Of a stretch of 64,000 bases of DNA, positions 53,462 to 63,126 are shown one piece after another (the first letter of the stretch is position 1; each line of letters begins with the position of its first letter). The position numbers and the translations under genes were made by a program. Under the pieces are notes generated by a model, which saw only the letters and a program-made list of their open reading frames with translations, searched no databases and had not been told where the DNA came from. This DNA is from DATKJY01 sp964540105 (GTDB lineage Bacteria > Zixibacteria > MSB-5A5 > GN15 > FEB-12), in NCBI GenBank assembly GCA_964540105.1, contig CAZILL010000001.1, positions 248,001 to 312,000 on the forward strand. The letters run 5' to 3'.

Positions 53462-54111
53462 ATGACTGTCCTGCGCACATGCGACACTTCCCGTTCAGCC
53501 AGTTTGCTGTACGGAAGAGGTTGGGTGCCGCTTAGCAGCAATTGACCATCCGGCAGGATGATTACGCGAACTCGAGCCAGCGGGATTCGGAACGTTTCCC
53601 ACACTGCTATCGCGAGCGGACGGAATCGAGGAACAGCGCACCATCCAAGCACAGCGCGGAAGTACACGACCCGGGCGTGGGGGGGAAGCTCCTGACAGCA
53701 AATCGCATACGTGAAATTGCGCGTGAGCGACTTGGCGACCCGCTCCTGCGCTGCGGCTTTCAAGACAATACTGTGGCGCGACATGAACGGGTTAATCGTA
53801 TCGACAATCACCGGCGGTTCGAAATAACCGTTGGAAATGTAGTGCGAAGGGACGGCCAGGCCGGCGAGGCGCGCTTTCTCCAGGAATAAGGGGACCACAT
53901 AGCTGTCCATGATCTCCTGGCTGGTCGGATGGATACCGTTGGTGCCGGATTCGTGATCAAGCGAGGCATAATACCCGACTTTCATGTAGCGGTAGTCGCC
54001 AGCCAGGTTGACCAGACAGTCTTCCCGACTCAGATAGGCAATCTGGGTGCCGTTTGTATGGGGTTGATTGGTGACAATTCTCGACGGGACCAAATTGACC
54101 GCGGTTCTCAT
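53449..54111 (-). CDS. RLAN-type protein (RimK-like ATP-grasp N-terminal domain) as a separate gene
   Basis: A 220-residue protein similar to the domain usually found fused in front of RimK-like ligases: NGTQIAYLSREDCLVNLAGDYRYMKVGYYASLDHESGTNGIHPTSQEIMDSY is the characteristic N-terminal region (YLS...YRY...GYY.S). The C-terminal half is less conserved. Here it is split from the ligase and overlaps its start by 13 bases. It presumably forms the substrate-recognition subunit. GGAGG precedes the ATG by about 11 bases. First gene of the three. Confidence 0.8.
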   Translation of the reverse strand: MRTAVNLVPSRIVTNQPHTNGTQIAYLSREDCLVNLAGDYRYMKVGYYASLDHESGTNGIHPTSQEIMDSYVVPLFLEKARLAGLAVPSHYISNGYFEPPVIVDTINPFMSRHSIVLKAAAQERVAKSLTRNFTYAICCQELPPHARVVYFRAVLGWCAVPRFRPLAIAVWETFRIPLARVRVIILPDGQLLLSGTQPLPYSKLAEREVSHVRRTVIWRT

Positions 54112-54667
54112 CGTGCAGAGCCTCCGCGAGCGGACCCGAGTGATCTGAAGGAGACTATCCCAGTGACGAAACGGCTGTTGCCAGACAGAATCCGTTCCGG
54201 CGGGATAGTCGACCTACTTGGAGGATGACCGTCGTGGGTGATTTCAGGCGCGTCTTTTCGGGGCGTTTCAGGCACTCACAATCCCTTTGCGTCAGAACGT
54301 GGAAACGGGGCTAACTGGAAAGAGTGGGCGTAGGAACTGGACGAAGGCGAGCGATCTGATTCAAGCGGAAAACCACCCCCCGCACGTCGATCCGTGGCGA
54401 AACGATTCTCTTGGTTGCGGCATCTTCGGAGGATATGTGATTCCAAAGACGCAGATTCCGGCGACGATGTACTTGCTGCCATGCTCCGAAAAAACTTACT
54501 CGGTCTTCCGTCTCCTAAGTAATTCTACCATACTACAGCGTCGCTTGATGCGACGCCAAGGCAGGTTGAACCCCAGTCGTTACTCAATTCGCGTAGACAA
54601 TACTATGGCCGGTAGACTAATCCAAGAAAAAAAGTGGCCACGACGGAAAGTTTCGGAATCAGGCAGG
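54112..54667. other. Gene-free region between the ligase cluster and a histidine kinase
   Basis: 556 bases upstream of the RLAN gene. It should hold the promoter of the ligase cluster (minus strand, near 54112–54200). A 152-codon plus-strand frame at 54287–54745 has an odd, Arg-rich composition and runs into the kinase gene, so I do not count it. No RNA gene or terminator recognised. Confidence 0.4.
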
Positions 54668-57600
54668 CTAAAGTGTAACCCCGGAACTGACGCTGGCCGT
54701 TTCGAGACGGGTGCTCCCTTGTCCGGAATGCTCGCCGTGAGCTGACCCGGCCCAGACTTCAGGAATGAAATCAGCGATCGGCAGGGTGATGCAGAAGGTG
54801 GAACCAACGCCAAGCTCGCTCTGGACGGCAATCTGTCCTCCGTGATGGGTGATGATGCCGTGAGTTACCGATAACCCCAGCCCCGATCCGCTACCGACAT
54901 TCTTGGTCGTGAAGAAGGGATCGAAAATCCGCTCGAGAGTCGCCGCATCCATCCCTGCTCCGGTATCTTCGACGGTCAGATAGATCTCCCGGTCGGGGGA
55001 AAGCTGGCGATGATTACTGGGCCAGCGTCGCCCCTCGGGAGGATTACTTCCAAGAATCAGCGAAAGGGCTCCCCCGTGGGGCATAACTTCCATCGCGTTT
55101 TCCACGAGATGCCGCAAGACCTGATGAATCTGCACCGGATCGGCGAGGATGGGCGCCGCTGAGTCTTCGATCCGTTCGGTTATCAGGATGTTATCGGGGC
55201 ATTCGCCTCGAACCGTGGCCATGACTTCCTTCACCAGACTCTGGAGATGCACAATCTTCCGTTCCCCTCCCTGCTGACGACTAAAGGCGAGAATCTGTGC
55301 GACCAAATCGCGAGCTCGATAGCTGGCCCTGAGCACTTCGTTGATATGCTTGGCAGCCGGCGAATCCTCGGGGCTGTCCGCTTGAATCATCTCACTATAC
55401 CCGATGACGGGAACGAGGAGGTTATTGAAGTCGTGCGCGATCCCCGCCGCCAGGGTACCGATGGTCTCGAGTTTCTGTGATCGCCGAAGCTGCTCTTCGA
55501 GGCGAGCCTTTTGTTCCTCCGCTCGACAACGGTCGCTGATGTCATGGATGATCGAATACAGCAGAACTCGTCCGCCGATTGAGATCGGACTGGAGTGAAC
55601 CTCCACATCAACAAGGCTCCCGTCGGCTCGACGGTGCGGGAACTGAAAGACGAGCTTCCGTGCTGTCCTGATATCGTTAAGGCGCTCGGCAACTTCTTCA
55701 GCCGGGAGAGTATTAATTTGGTCGATCTTCATCGACGTAAGTCGAGCGTGATCGTAGCCGTAGAATTGAGTCGCTGCCGAATTGGCGTCAACGATGGAAC
55801 CATCACTCGGGTCGATGAGCAATTTGATGGCACAGTTCCCCTCAAAAATCTGGCGATACCGCGCTTCGCTCTCTCGAAGGGCCTGTTCCCCCTGGCGCAG
55901 CGCCGTGATGTCGCGAAAGACGCAGTGCGCTTGCCTGACACTGTCGCCTTCGTTCGCGCCGATTTTCCCATTGAGGGATACCAGGAGCTTTGTGCCATCT
56001 TTTCGCACCATATCCAATTCGATCCCTTCTATTCGCCCTGCACTCTTGAGCCGTTCATATGACTCCTGGAATCGAGCAATCGACGATGGTGCGAGGAATT
56101 CGCGGAACATCTTTCCAAGCACTTCCGACGACGAATAGCCGAGAGACGACAGCCAGGCGTCGTTGACCTGCAGGATCTGTCCCGCTTCATCGAGCGATTG
56201 ATAAGCTATGGGCGCGTCGTTGAAGAGCAGCCGGAACCGTCGTTCACTCTCGAGCAATAGCCGCTCGGCACGCTTTAGTTCTGTGACATTGTCAAAAGCG
56301 AATCCCAATCGTTGGTTGGGCATGCGGAAGGCCCGAATGCGGAATATGCCTTCTATGTGGTCGTCGGCGTAGGCGAGACTCTCCTCGTGATACGTTTCAC
56401 CGGTCTGTACGACATTCATAATCGAGTCGATCATCCCTTTCTCGCGTGCTGCGGGCCAAATCTCCTCGAATTGCTTCCCGCGCAATCTGTTCAGATTAAG
56501 CCCCGCGAGCTCTTCGGCGGCCGCATTGCTCTCAACAAGGGTCAGGCGATCAGGAGGCTCAAACTGGAAAATACAGAGTCCAGAAGGAATTGAGGCGATG
56601 ACATCCGTATAGGATTGCAGCGTCTGACGCAGGGTTTCCTCCGCCTCCCGCCGCTCGGTGACATCAAGAAGATATCCGAGATAACTGGTAATGACGCCCC
56701 GCTCGTCACGCTCGATGACCGTAAAATCGTACACCCAGCGGTAGTCGCCGTTTGCGTTTGCGAGGCGATACTCCTGCTCGGCGCAGGCAACCCCGGCGTC
56801 GCTGAACTGGCGCACTTCTTCAGCCACTCGGGCCAGATCATCCGGATGAACGATGCTGGCGTACGGTATCCGCCCAGAAGTCAGATCCTCCGGCATATGA
56901 CCGAATTGCGAGCGCACATTCGGCGAAACATAAGCCACTGGCCACCCCTCCTGAGCCAGCCACCGGAAGATAACCGTTGGTCCACCGATAAATAGTCCTC
57001 TTTCGAGGCGCAACGTTTTTTCGGTCTTCACCCGAGCCGTTATATCGACGAGGGAGCCGTGATATTCGATGATCTCGCCGGACGAACTCAGTTTCGGAAC
57101 GGCGCTACAATCGACCCAAACTGACTGTCCGTCGGGACGCAGAAAGCGGCATTCATGTTGGAAGCTGCGCTTCTCTTTGACCGCTTCCGCCCAGAGCTGG
57201 AAAACGCGCCCGCGGTCGTCTGGATGAGCAGCGTCGAGCCAGGATTCTCCGAACAAATCACCCGCTGCTTTGCCCGCCGATCGACAGAATGTTTCGTTGG
57301 CAAATATCAGCTGTCCACTGGCGTTAGTCAGAAATATCCCCATAGGCGCTAGTTTGGCTCTATCACAAAACGGAGCGTCCTCGCCTCGCACCCCCGAGGC
57401 AGCGTTCATCTCCGCCCGCGTTTGGGCAGGTAGCTGCGCTCTCGCTCGAAGGAGGTACGCTCCACCAAGCAGGAGCAAGGAATTAGCGAGGTAAGCGAGA
57501 AGTTCGGGGAGGCTGGTCGTGGTCGGAGTCGAGCTACCCAGTTTCCTGAGGACACTGACCATCTGCGGCAACAGAAGACCGATGAGCACCGTGACCGCCG

Positions 57601-57706
57601 CTATCCTCGCGCTCTGGAGTCTTGTGCGATCCAGATGCCGTAGCACGATCCCGACGGCGATCAGTTGAACGACGATAGCAAGGATCTGTAACAGCATTGG
57701 GATCAT
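54668..57706 (-). CDS. PAS-rich orphan sensor histidine kinase
   Basis: 1012 residues from the ATG at 57706 (a GTG 30 bases upstream is in frame). Two or three N-terminal helices (MIPMLLQILAIVVQLIAVGI, and ARIAAVTVLIGLLL and LAYLANSLLLLGGAYLL) are followed by five PAS domains. Next come the kinase core with LAAGIAHDFNNLLVPVIGYSEM (H box), LRHLVENAMEVMPHGG, DTGAGMD and GSGSGLGLSVTHGI. There is no receiver domain and no response regulator gene nearby. The AHDFNN box is shared with the hybrid kinase at 15190–18786, so the two are paralogous in core. Signal unknown. Confidence 0.94.
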   Translation of the reverse strand: MIPMLLQILAIVVQLIAVGIVLRHLDRTRLQSARIAAVTVLIGLLLPQMVSVLRKLGSSTPTTTSLPELLAYLANSLLLLGGAYLLRARAQLPAQTRAEMNAASGVRGEDAPFCDRAKLAPMGIFLTNASGQLIFANETFCRSAGKAAGDLFGESWLDAAHPDDRGRVFQLWAEAVKEKRSFQHECRFLRPDGQSVWVDCSAVPKLSSSGEIIEYHGSLVDITARVKTEKTLRLERGLFIGGPTVIFRWLAQEGWPVAYVSPNVRSQFGHMPEDLTSGRIPYASIVHPDDLARVAEEVRQFSDAGVACAEQEYRLANANGDYRWVYDFTVIERDERGVITSYLGYLLDVTERREAEETLRQTLQSYTDVIASIPSGLCIFQFEPPDRLTLVESNAAAEELAGLNLNRLRGKQFEEIWPAAREKGMIDSIMNVVQTGETYHEESLAYADDHIEGIFRIRAFRMPNQRLGFAFDNVTELKRAERLLLESERRFRLLFNDAPIAYQSLDEAGQILQVNDAWLSSLGYSSSEVLGKMFREFLAPSSIARFQESYERLKSAGRIEGIELDMVRKDGTKLLVSLNGKIGANEGDSVRQAHCVFRDITALRQGEQALRESEARYRQIFEGNCAIKLLIDPSDGSIVDANSAATQFYGYDHARLTSMKIDQINTLPAEEVAERLNDIRTARKLVFQFPHRRADGSLVDVEVHSSPISIGGRVLLYSIIHDISDRCRAEEQKARLEEQLRRSQKLETIGTLAAGIAHDFNNLLVPVIGYSEMIQADSPEDSPAAKHINEVLRASYRARDLVAQILAFSRQQGGERKIVHLQSLVKEVMATVRGECPDNILITERIEDSAAPILADPVQIHQVLRHLVENAMEVMPHGGALSLILGSNPPEGRRWPSNHRQLSPDREIYLTVEDTGAGMDAATLERIFDPFFTTKNVGSGSGLGLSVTHGIITHHGGQIAVQSELGVGSTFCITLPIADFIPEVWAGSAHGEHSGQGSTRLETASVSSGVTL

Positions 57707-57810
57707 GTCAGGTCCAATCCGTAGATGTGCAACCACTCGGTTTGGTCATCACCACATTAATATCGGACACTTGGCGTTTCCCTTGACCCGAAATCGAGGA
57801 GGGGAGCGCC

Positions 57811-57847
57811 AAAGAGAAACGGGCAGATGATCCCAATCATCACGCCC
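57811..57847 (-). terminator. Terminator of the TPR lipoprotein gene
   Basis: On the minus strand CGGGCGTGATGAT–TGGG–ATCATCTGCCCG forms a stem with one bulge, followed by TTTCTCTTT. It begins 38 bases after the stop at 57885 and precedes the next kinase gene. Confidence 0.75.
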
Positions 57848-57884
57848 GTCCGAAAACTGGGTAGAAATTCTGTGTGCGGAAGTG

Positions 57885-60062
57885 TCAGATCTTCTTGAGC
57901 GTCTCCTGGGCTTTGGCAAGGTTCTGGCCGCGCAACCCAAGCGAAATTCCCTTTTGCAGGTTCTCGCGCGCTTCCGGGTTATTCTCTCGTGCCATGATCA
58001 GACCTCGATAGTAGAACGCCTCAGGAGCTTCGGGATAGTTAAGCGTGGCCTTGAGCGCTTCCCCTCGCGCCAGGTCAACGCGGCCGATCAGGAGATAGAC
58101 ATCACACAGTGCCAGTTGCGATCTGAGCGAACTGCGGTCACGACCGCAAGCGGATCGGGCCAGGTTTTCCGCCCGAATCAGGGTCTTCTTCTCAAGGGCC
58201 AGGGTACGGGCGTATTCCATCTCGGCTTCCCAATTCCCATCATCACGCGCCACTGCCTCCTCAAACAGTTTCAGTGATTCATCCACCTTCTTCAGGCCAT
58301 ACAGAGCCCGTGCCTTCTGAGCAACGAAATCGGTCTGGAGCTTGGCGGCCAGACCGATTTCGCACAGTTCGAGCGCCTTCTGAAAGTTCCCTCGGTCGTT
58401 TTCGAAGCGAGCGGTTCTGAGCAGAGTAGATGAATTCTGGGTGTTTAGCTGATTCATGAGGTCAATGAGTTTCCCTCTCTCGTCCTGGGCGTCAATCTCG
58501 TTCAGAGCCGCCAACGCACGATCAAACTGAGTCAAGTCCCCGCGAAGAAACGGAATATTACTCTCAAACAGCGCCATACCCTGTGCCGTCATACCCGACA
58601 GAATAAGCGCGATCCCCTTGTCGATTCGATTCTCAGGGTAATGTTCAGCAAAAAAACGATAGTTACTAAGAACATCCAGCGCCTTGTTGTACTTTCGATG
58701 CGCCATGAGCAGTGCAAACAGGCTGTCGAAGGCAGGACGGTATGTCGGCGCAATATCCAACGCTCCACGGTAGAGCTTCTCGGCCTCATCAAGCTTTGCG
58801 ACCTGGATGTCAGTGTAGGTGCTCGCCAGCGCCACAAGCCAATCGGGCTGGTCACCGCGAAACTGGACTATCGAGTCGCGCAGACTGATCCACTCATCGT
58901 TTCGCCCGGTCGCCAGCATCGTCAGGGCCAGTTGTGCCTTCGCATCGGGAAGGTTCTGCCGCCATCCGGTTACCTCTTTGAGCTTGGCATATCCAGCCAT
59001 CTTATCCATCAGGCGCGACGCTGTGACGGCAGTGCGATAATTGATGAAATCCTGAAGCTCGAGCGAGGAACTTCCCTTGATTGACAGGGCGAGCATGTCT
59101 TCGCCGTCCTGAAAGACAGTAAAATAGTCTTTCCCCACAAGTCTAGATCGAGAGTCGTAGTACACGGTCGTTAGGCTCATCGGGAGGAGCCGTAGAAATT
59201 CCTGGGTAGCGGCATAAGCCTGACGAATTGAATCGGTTTCCCAGAAGTATTGCTGGTCAAGCGCAGTTGTGAGCACCTTTTCCTTGTCAAGAGATCGCAG
59301 ACTGTCAATCAGACGGCGGGCGTCCACAAAATAGCGCGTTCGCAGGCAGCGTCGAAAGTGAGTCATCAGGCGGTTGTGGCTTCCGCCGCCGGTTAAGGCA
59401 CGACGGCTGATCGCCATAGCGGAATCGATCCAACCTCGTTCTTCCAGATAGTCAGCCGCAGCGACCAGATACTCAGGATCGGCTATCGTTGCTGCAAACC
59501 CCTTCTCGGCCGTGGCCTCAGCCTGCCCGATGTTGCCGGAACGGTGATACCTAAGCGCTCGGATCAGGTCGACCACCTCTTTTTTCGCGCCGGCAGAAGC
59601 GGCCGCGTCGAGGGCGCTGTCGGCCTCAGCGTATTTCCCAGCCATGATATGCGCCCTGGCTGCCAGGAGTCGTACGGTCGGATCGTTCGGAGCTGCACTG
59701 GGCAAGTTCGCTGCCATCAGGGAAGCGTCAAGCGTTTCCCCCATAGATTCAAAGACCCGGGTCCCTCCGGCCAATGCCGGGCCGTAGGCAGGATTCTGGG
59801 TAAGGATCGTGAAGTACGTGTTGAGCGCCTCCATATAGAGGAGTTGCCGTTCCTGACTCAACCCGAGGCCATACATCCCCTGCAACGCGGTGGAATCGTT
59901 CGTCGAAAGCGACCGAAAAAGCGTGTCCGCTTTCGCGAATTCGAAGCTGTCGAGCAGCTTCACGCCGCGCTGGAAGGGATCATCTGAGCTTTTTCCGCTC
60001 TTCTGGGAACATCCCACAGCCACAACGACTATCAAAACAAGAAGCGATAATGATTTTTTCAT
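57885..60062 (-). CDS. TPR-repeat lipoprotein
   Basis: A 725-residue protein with a lipoprotein signal (MKKSLSLLVLIVVVAVGCSQ; acylated Cys18). The mature part is built almost entirely of tetratricopeptide-like repeats (for example LQGMYGLGLSQERQLLYMEALNTYF and KLDEAEKLYRGALDIAPTYRPAFDSLFALL). It is likely a periplasmic scaffold anchored in a membrane, possibly for envelope assembly given lptB next door on the other strand, but that link is only positional. AAGGG lies 9 bases before the ATG. Confidence 0.85.
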   Translation of the reverse strand: MKKSLSLLVLIVVVAVGCSQKSGKSSDDPFQRGVKLLDSFEFAKADTLFRSLSTNDSTALQGMYGLGLSQERQLLYMEALNTYFTILTQNPAYGPALAGGTRVFESMGETLDASLMAANLPSAAPNDPTVRLLAARAHIMAGKYAEADSALDAAASAGAKKEVVDLIRALRYHRSGNIGQAEATAEKGFAATIADPEYLVAAADYLEERGWIDSAMAISRRALTGGGSHNRLMTHFRRCLRTRYFVDARRLIDSLRSLDKEKVLTTALDQQYFWETDSIRQAYAATQEFLRLLPMSLTTVYYDSRSRLVGKDYFTVFQDGEDMLALSIKGSSSLELQDFINYRTAVTASRLMDKMAGYAKLKEVTGWRQNLPDAKAQLALTMLATGRNDEWISLRDSIVQFRGDQPDWLVALASTYTDIQVAKLDEAEKLYRGALDIAPTYRPAFDSLFALLMAHRKYNKALDVLSNYRFFAEHYPENRIDKGIALILSGMTAQGMALFESNIPFLRGDLTQFDRALAALNEIDAQDERGKLIDLMNQLNTQNSSTLLRTARFENDRGNFQKALELCEIGLAAKLQTDFVAQKARALYGLKKVDESLKLFEEAVARDDGNWEAEMEYARTLALEKKTLIRAENLARSACGRDRSSLRSQLALCDVYLLIGRVDLARGEALKATLNYPEAPEAFYYRGLIMARENNPEARENLQKGISLGLRGQNLAKAQETLKKI

Positions 60063-60224
60063 TGGCGGTTACCCTTATCGGAATGCGCGCCCAAAACCCA
60101 GGCAATGATGACGCCAGAGGTCCGCGCGAGAGTTAATATCTGAAAACAGCTCTCCTGACATGATCATGATACTGCATAAATCGGTTCGAAATAGCAAATG
60201 TTGTGCGAGGAAACGAAAAAGATT

Positions 60225-60253
60225 TTGGATAGACTCTTAACAGATTCTATATT
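60225..60253 (+). promoter_or_regulatory. Promoter of lptB, predicted leaderless
   Basis: TTGGAT (60225–60230), 17-base spacer and TATATT (60248–60253). The ATG of lptB begins 6 bases later; there is no Shine-Dalgarno. Confidence 0.65.
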
Positions 60254-60259
60254 ACCTCT

Positions 60260-60985
60260 ATGACCATCCTTGAATCCAAAGGTTTATACAAATACTATCG
60301 AAAAAGGGCGGTCGTCAACGATGTTTCCGTGAGAGTTGAGCCGGGGGAAGTCGTGGGTTTGCTTGGACCAAACGGGGCCGGGAAAACGACCACATTCTAT
60401 ATGATCATCGGTTTCATACGACCGGACGACGGCCACGTGTTTCTCGGTGACCAAAATATCAGCCGACTCCCCATGTATCGCCGCGCCAAGCTCGGGATTG
60501 GGTATCTGGCGCAGGAAGCGTCAGTCTTTCGAAAACTCAGCGTCGAAAACAACATCATGGCTATTCTCCAATTTCGCCATTTGAGCCGCAAAGATCGCAA
60601 GCGCCGCCTTGAGGAACTTCTCAACGAACTCGACATTGCGCATCTTCGCAAGAACAAGGCCTACACGCTCTCCGGCGGAGAGCGACGCCGAGTCGAGATC
60701 ACCCGCGCCCTGGTGAACGAGCCGAAGTTCATCCTGTTGGACGAACCGTTCGCAGGTATCGACCCCATCGCGGTAGAGGATATCCAGAAGATCATCAATC
60801 GGCTCGTGGAACGCGGCCTTGGGGTCCTGATTACTGATCACAATGTTCGCGAAACGTTGTCCATCTGCAGCCGGGCATACATTATGTGCGAAGGGAAAAT
60901 CCTGAAGGATGGAACTTCTGCATATCTGGCCGACGATCCAGAAGCGCGCAAGATTTATCTCGGAGAGAAATTTCGACTCAACTGA
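60260..60985 (+). CDS. lptB: LPS export ABC transporter ATP-binding protein LptB
   Basis: A 241-residue ABC ATPase of normal length that powers LPS extraction by LptBFG. Walker A is GPNGAGKTTTFY, the Q-loop region GYLAQEASVFRKLSVENNI is diagnostic of LptB, the signature is LSGGERRRVEIARAL-like (LSGGERRRVEITRAL), Walker B is FILLDEPFAGIDP and the switch His is in LITDHNVRETL. It is followed by rpoN 141 bases on, the conserved lptB–rpoN–hpf order of Gram-negative bacteria. Confidence 0.96.
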   Translation: MTILESKGLYKYYRKRAVVNDVSVRVEPGEVVGLLGPNGAGKTTTFYMIIGFIRPDDGHVFLGDQNISRLPMYRRAKLGIGYLAQEASVFRKLSVENNIMAILQFRHLSRKDRKRRLEELLNELDIAHLRKNKAYTLSGGERRRVEITRALVNEPKFILLDEPFAGIDPIAVEDIQKIINRLVERGLGVLITDHNVRETLSICSRAYIMCEGKILKDGTSAYLADDPEARKIYLGEKFRLN

Positions 60986-61126
60986 AAACAGTCTTTGGGT
61001 GTTGAATAAATGAACGAACTGGAAACTGCCGATGAATCCTGCCTTCGAGCTTCCGATATCATAAGAAGGAAGAATCGAAATACTCGCTAACGAGGGCGGG
61101 ACAACCAGAAGCCCAGTGAGAACGCC

Positions 61127-62539
61127 ATGAAATTGGAACTAAAACCGGGAATGCGTCTTACGACGATGATTGGGCCCCAGCTCATCGCGTCGCTCAAGAT
61201 GCTCCAGATGCCGCTTCTTCAGCTTGAGCAGACGATACGTATCGAACTGGCCACGAATCCTATGCTCGAGGAAATCGAAGAGCTGGATCAAGAGCTCGAG
61301 ACCAGCCTCGAAGCCCCTGAATCGGAAATCGCCGACCCCAAGGAAACCGAAGCTGAAAGCGAGAAGATCGATTGGGATAGTTATCAGTTCGAGGACGAAG
61401 AGGGATATAAGGTCCGCGAAACCCGAGAGCAGGAAGAGGATCGGTTTGAGAGCGGATCGCGTCAACCCGAAAACCTCTACGGCCATCTAACCGAGCAATT
61501 ATCGTTTCTCAAGCTCTCCGAAGAAGAACATGCCATCGGGGAGTATATCATCGGGAACATCAACCCTGACGGTTACCTGACCATCAGTGTGGGTGAAATG
61601 GCTGCCGAGCTGGGCGTTTCGGCAGAGAGCATTGAGAGTGTTCTCACCATGATTCAGCGCTTCGACCCGACTGGGGTCGGCTCGCGCGATCTGCGCGAAT
61701 CCCTTCTCTTGCAGATGAAAGAGAAAGGACTGGAGAACACACTGGCGTGGCGCATTGTGGAAGAGCACATTAAGGACCTCGAGCGCAAGTCGACGCTGCA
61801 GATTGCTAAGATGATGAATGTACCCGTCGAAAAGGTGCAGAAGGCAATGGAAGTGATCAAAGGATTGGCTTCGACACCAACCCATGGGCGATTCGACGCC
61901 TCTGCTATTCCGGTGATCCCTGACCTCGTGGTCGAGCGATTCGGGGACGAATTCGTGGTGTTCCACAATGACAAGAACATGCCCCGTCTTCGCGTGAACG
62001 CCGGGTACAAGGATCTGATTCGCCGCGGGAATAGCACGGCCAAAGACACCAAGGACTACATTCGACAGAAGCTCGACCAGGCACGCTGGCTGCTCAATTC
62101 GATCAATCAGCGACGGACGACCATGATCCGCGTCATGCAGGCCATCGTCGAGGAGCAACGGGAATTCTTCGAAAAGGGGCCATCGTTTCTCAAGCCGCTT
62201 ATCATGGACGACATCGCGCAAAAAGTCGAGCTGAACGTGGCCACCATCAGCCGCGTCTCCAGCGGCAAGTACGTCCAGACACCGTTGGGGGTCTTTGAGA
62301 TCAAGAGCTTCTTTGTATCCGGGATTGCCACCGACGACGGCGAGGAAATCGCGAAGCGGCAGGTCAAGCAGCGCATTGAAGAGATTGTCAAAGCCGAGGA
62401 TGCTGAAAACCCACTCTCGGATCAGGACATCTTCAAGAGACTGAACGAAGAGGGGATCAAGCTCGCCCGCCGTACGGTCACAAAATACCGGGAAGAGCTG
62501 CACATTAAGTCGGCCCGTTTCAGGAAACGGGTAAGCTAA
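61127..62539 (+). CDS. rpoN: RNA polymerase sigma-54 factor
   Basis: A 470-residue sigma-54. Region I is KPGMRLTTMIGPQLIASLKMLQMPLLQLEQTIRIEL (Gln-rich activator-response region), an acidic region II follows, then the core-binding domain (LSFLKLSEEEHAIGEYIIGNINPDGYL). The C-terminal HTH is QKVELNVATISRVSSGKYVQTPLG and the RpoN box ARRTVTKYRE is intact near the end. Transcription from -24/-12 promoters then needs bEBP activators, none of which is in the window. Confidence 0.97.
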   Translation: MKLELKPGMRLTTMIGPQLIASLKMLQMPLLQLEQTIRIELATNPMLEEIEELDQELETSLEAPESEIADPKETEAESEKIDWDSYQFEDEEGYKVRETREQEEDRFESGSRQPENLYGHLTEQLSFLKLSEEEHAIGEYIIGNINPDGYLTISVGEMAAELGVSAESIESVLTMIQRFDPTGVGSRDLRESLLLQMKEKGLENTLAWRIVEEHIKDLERKSTLQIAKMMNVPVEKVQKAMEVIKGLASTPTHGRFDASAIPVIPDLVVERFGDEFVVFHNDKNMPRLRVNAGYKDLIRRGNSTAKDTKDYIRQKLDQARWLLNSINQRRTTMIRVMQAIVEEQREFFEKGPSFLKPLIMDDIAQKVELNVATISRVSSGKYVQTPLGVFEIKSFFVSGIATDDGEEIAKRQVKQRIEEIVKAEDAENPLSDQDIFKRLNEEGIKLARRTVTKYREELHIKSARFRKRVS

Positions 62540-62706
62540 CTCTGATCGCATCAGAGCCAGGCCACGACTCGTTATAGGATGACGAAAGCCGTGTTTGTAC
62601 AGTCAAATCAGAACGTATTTGTCAATAATTTCGATCTATCCCACGTTCTTTACCATAATCGGGAAAACAGAGGGCATGATTTCCGCATGGAAAGGAGAGA
62701 TTCACC

Positions 62707-63066
62707 ATGCTGACCAAAATAACCGCTCGTCACTTTGATCTGACGCCCGAGCTGCGGGCAAGAGCTGAAGAAGAACTGGAGAATCTGACCCGGTTCTTCG
62801 AGAACATCATTTCCGGCGAGTTCATTCTCGATGTGGAACGGCATCGGCGCATTGCCGAACTGAAACTGAAGGTGTATAAGGACACGATTTCCGCCAAGGC
62901 CGAGAGCGACGACATGCACATCGCCATGACTCAGGCCGTCGACAAGGCGAAAGCCCAGCTCAAAAAGTACAAGGGGAAACTCAAGGAGAAGAAGGTCGAC
63001 GAAATCTCCGAGAAAGCGCAGGCCCTGACCCGCCCCAAGACCAATGTCGACGAAGTCGACGTATAG
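62707..63066 (+). CDS. hpf: Ribosome hibernation-promoting factor (HPF/YfiA family)
   Basis: A 119-residue short-form HPF: LTKITARHFDLTPELRARAEEELENLTRFFENI at the N-terminus and HIAMTQAVDKAKAQLKKYKGKLKEKK in the second half, the beta-alpha-beta-beta-beta-alpha fold. It binds the 30S subunit in the tRNA/mRNA channel and promotes inactive ribosomes in starvation. The basic Lys-rich end is typical. GGAAAGGAGAG precedes the ATG. It lies after rpoN, as in many bacteria, with a terminator behind it. Confidence 0.95.
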   Translation: MLTKITARHFDLTPELRARAEEELENLTRFFENIISGEFILDVERHRRIAELKLKVYKDTISAKAESDDMHIAMTQAVDKAKAQLKKYKGKLKEKKVDEISEKAQALTRPKTNVDEVDV

Positions 63067-63094
63067 AATGTCGCTGACGCAGTGATAGTGACAC

Positions 63095-63126
63095 CGGCCG
63101 TCCTGACAGGGCGGCCGTTTTCTTTT
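63095..63126 (+). terminator. Terminator of the lptB–rpoN–hpf cluster
   Basis: CGGCCG and CGGCCG (63095–63100 with 63112–63117) close a hairpin containing CCT/AGG, followed by TTTTCTTTT. It lies 28 bases after the hpf stop. Confidence 0.9.

Noticed and set aside
54287..54745. 152-codon plus-strand frame upstream of and running into the kinase gene
   Set aside because: Arg/Gly-rich random-looking translation, no Shine-Dalgarno, overlaps the end of a strong gene.
61010..61090. 26-codon frame between lptB and rpoN
   Set aside because: Polar, no family features and no good ribosome site; conserved gene order needs nothing here.
61499..62551. 350-codon minus-strand frame across rpoN
   Set aside because: Antisense shadow of a well-supported sigma-54 gene; no ribosome site and no recognisable protein.
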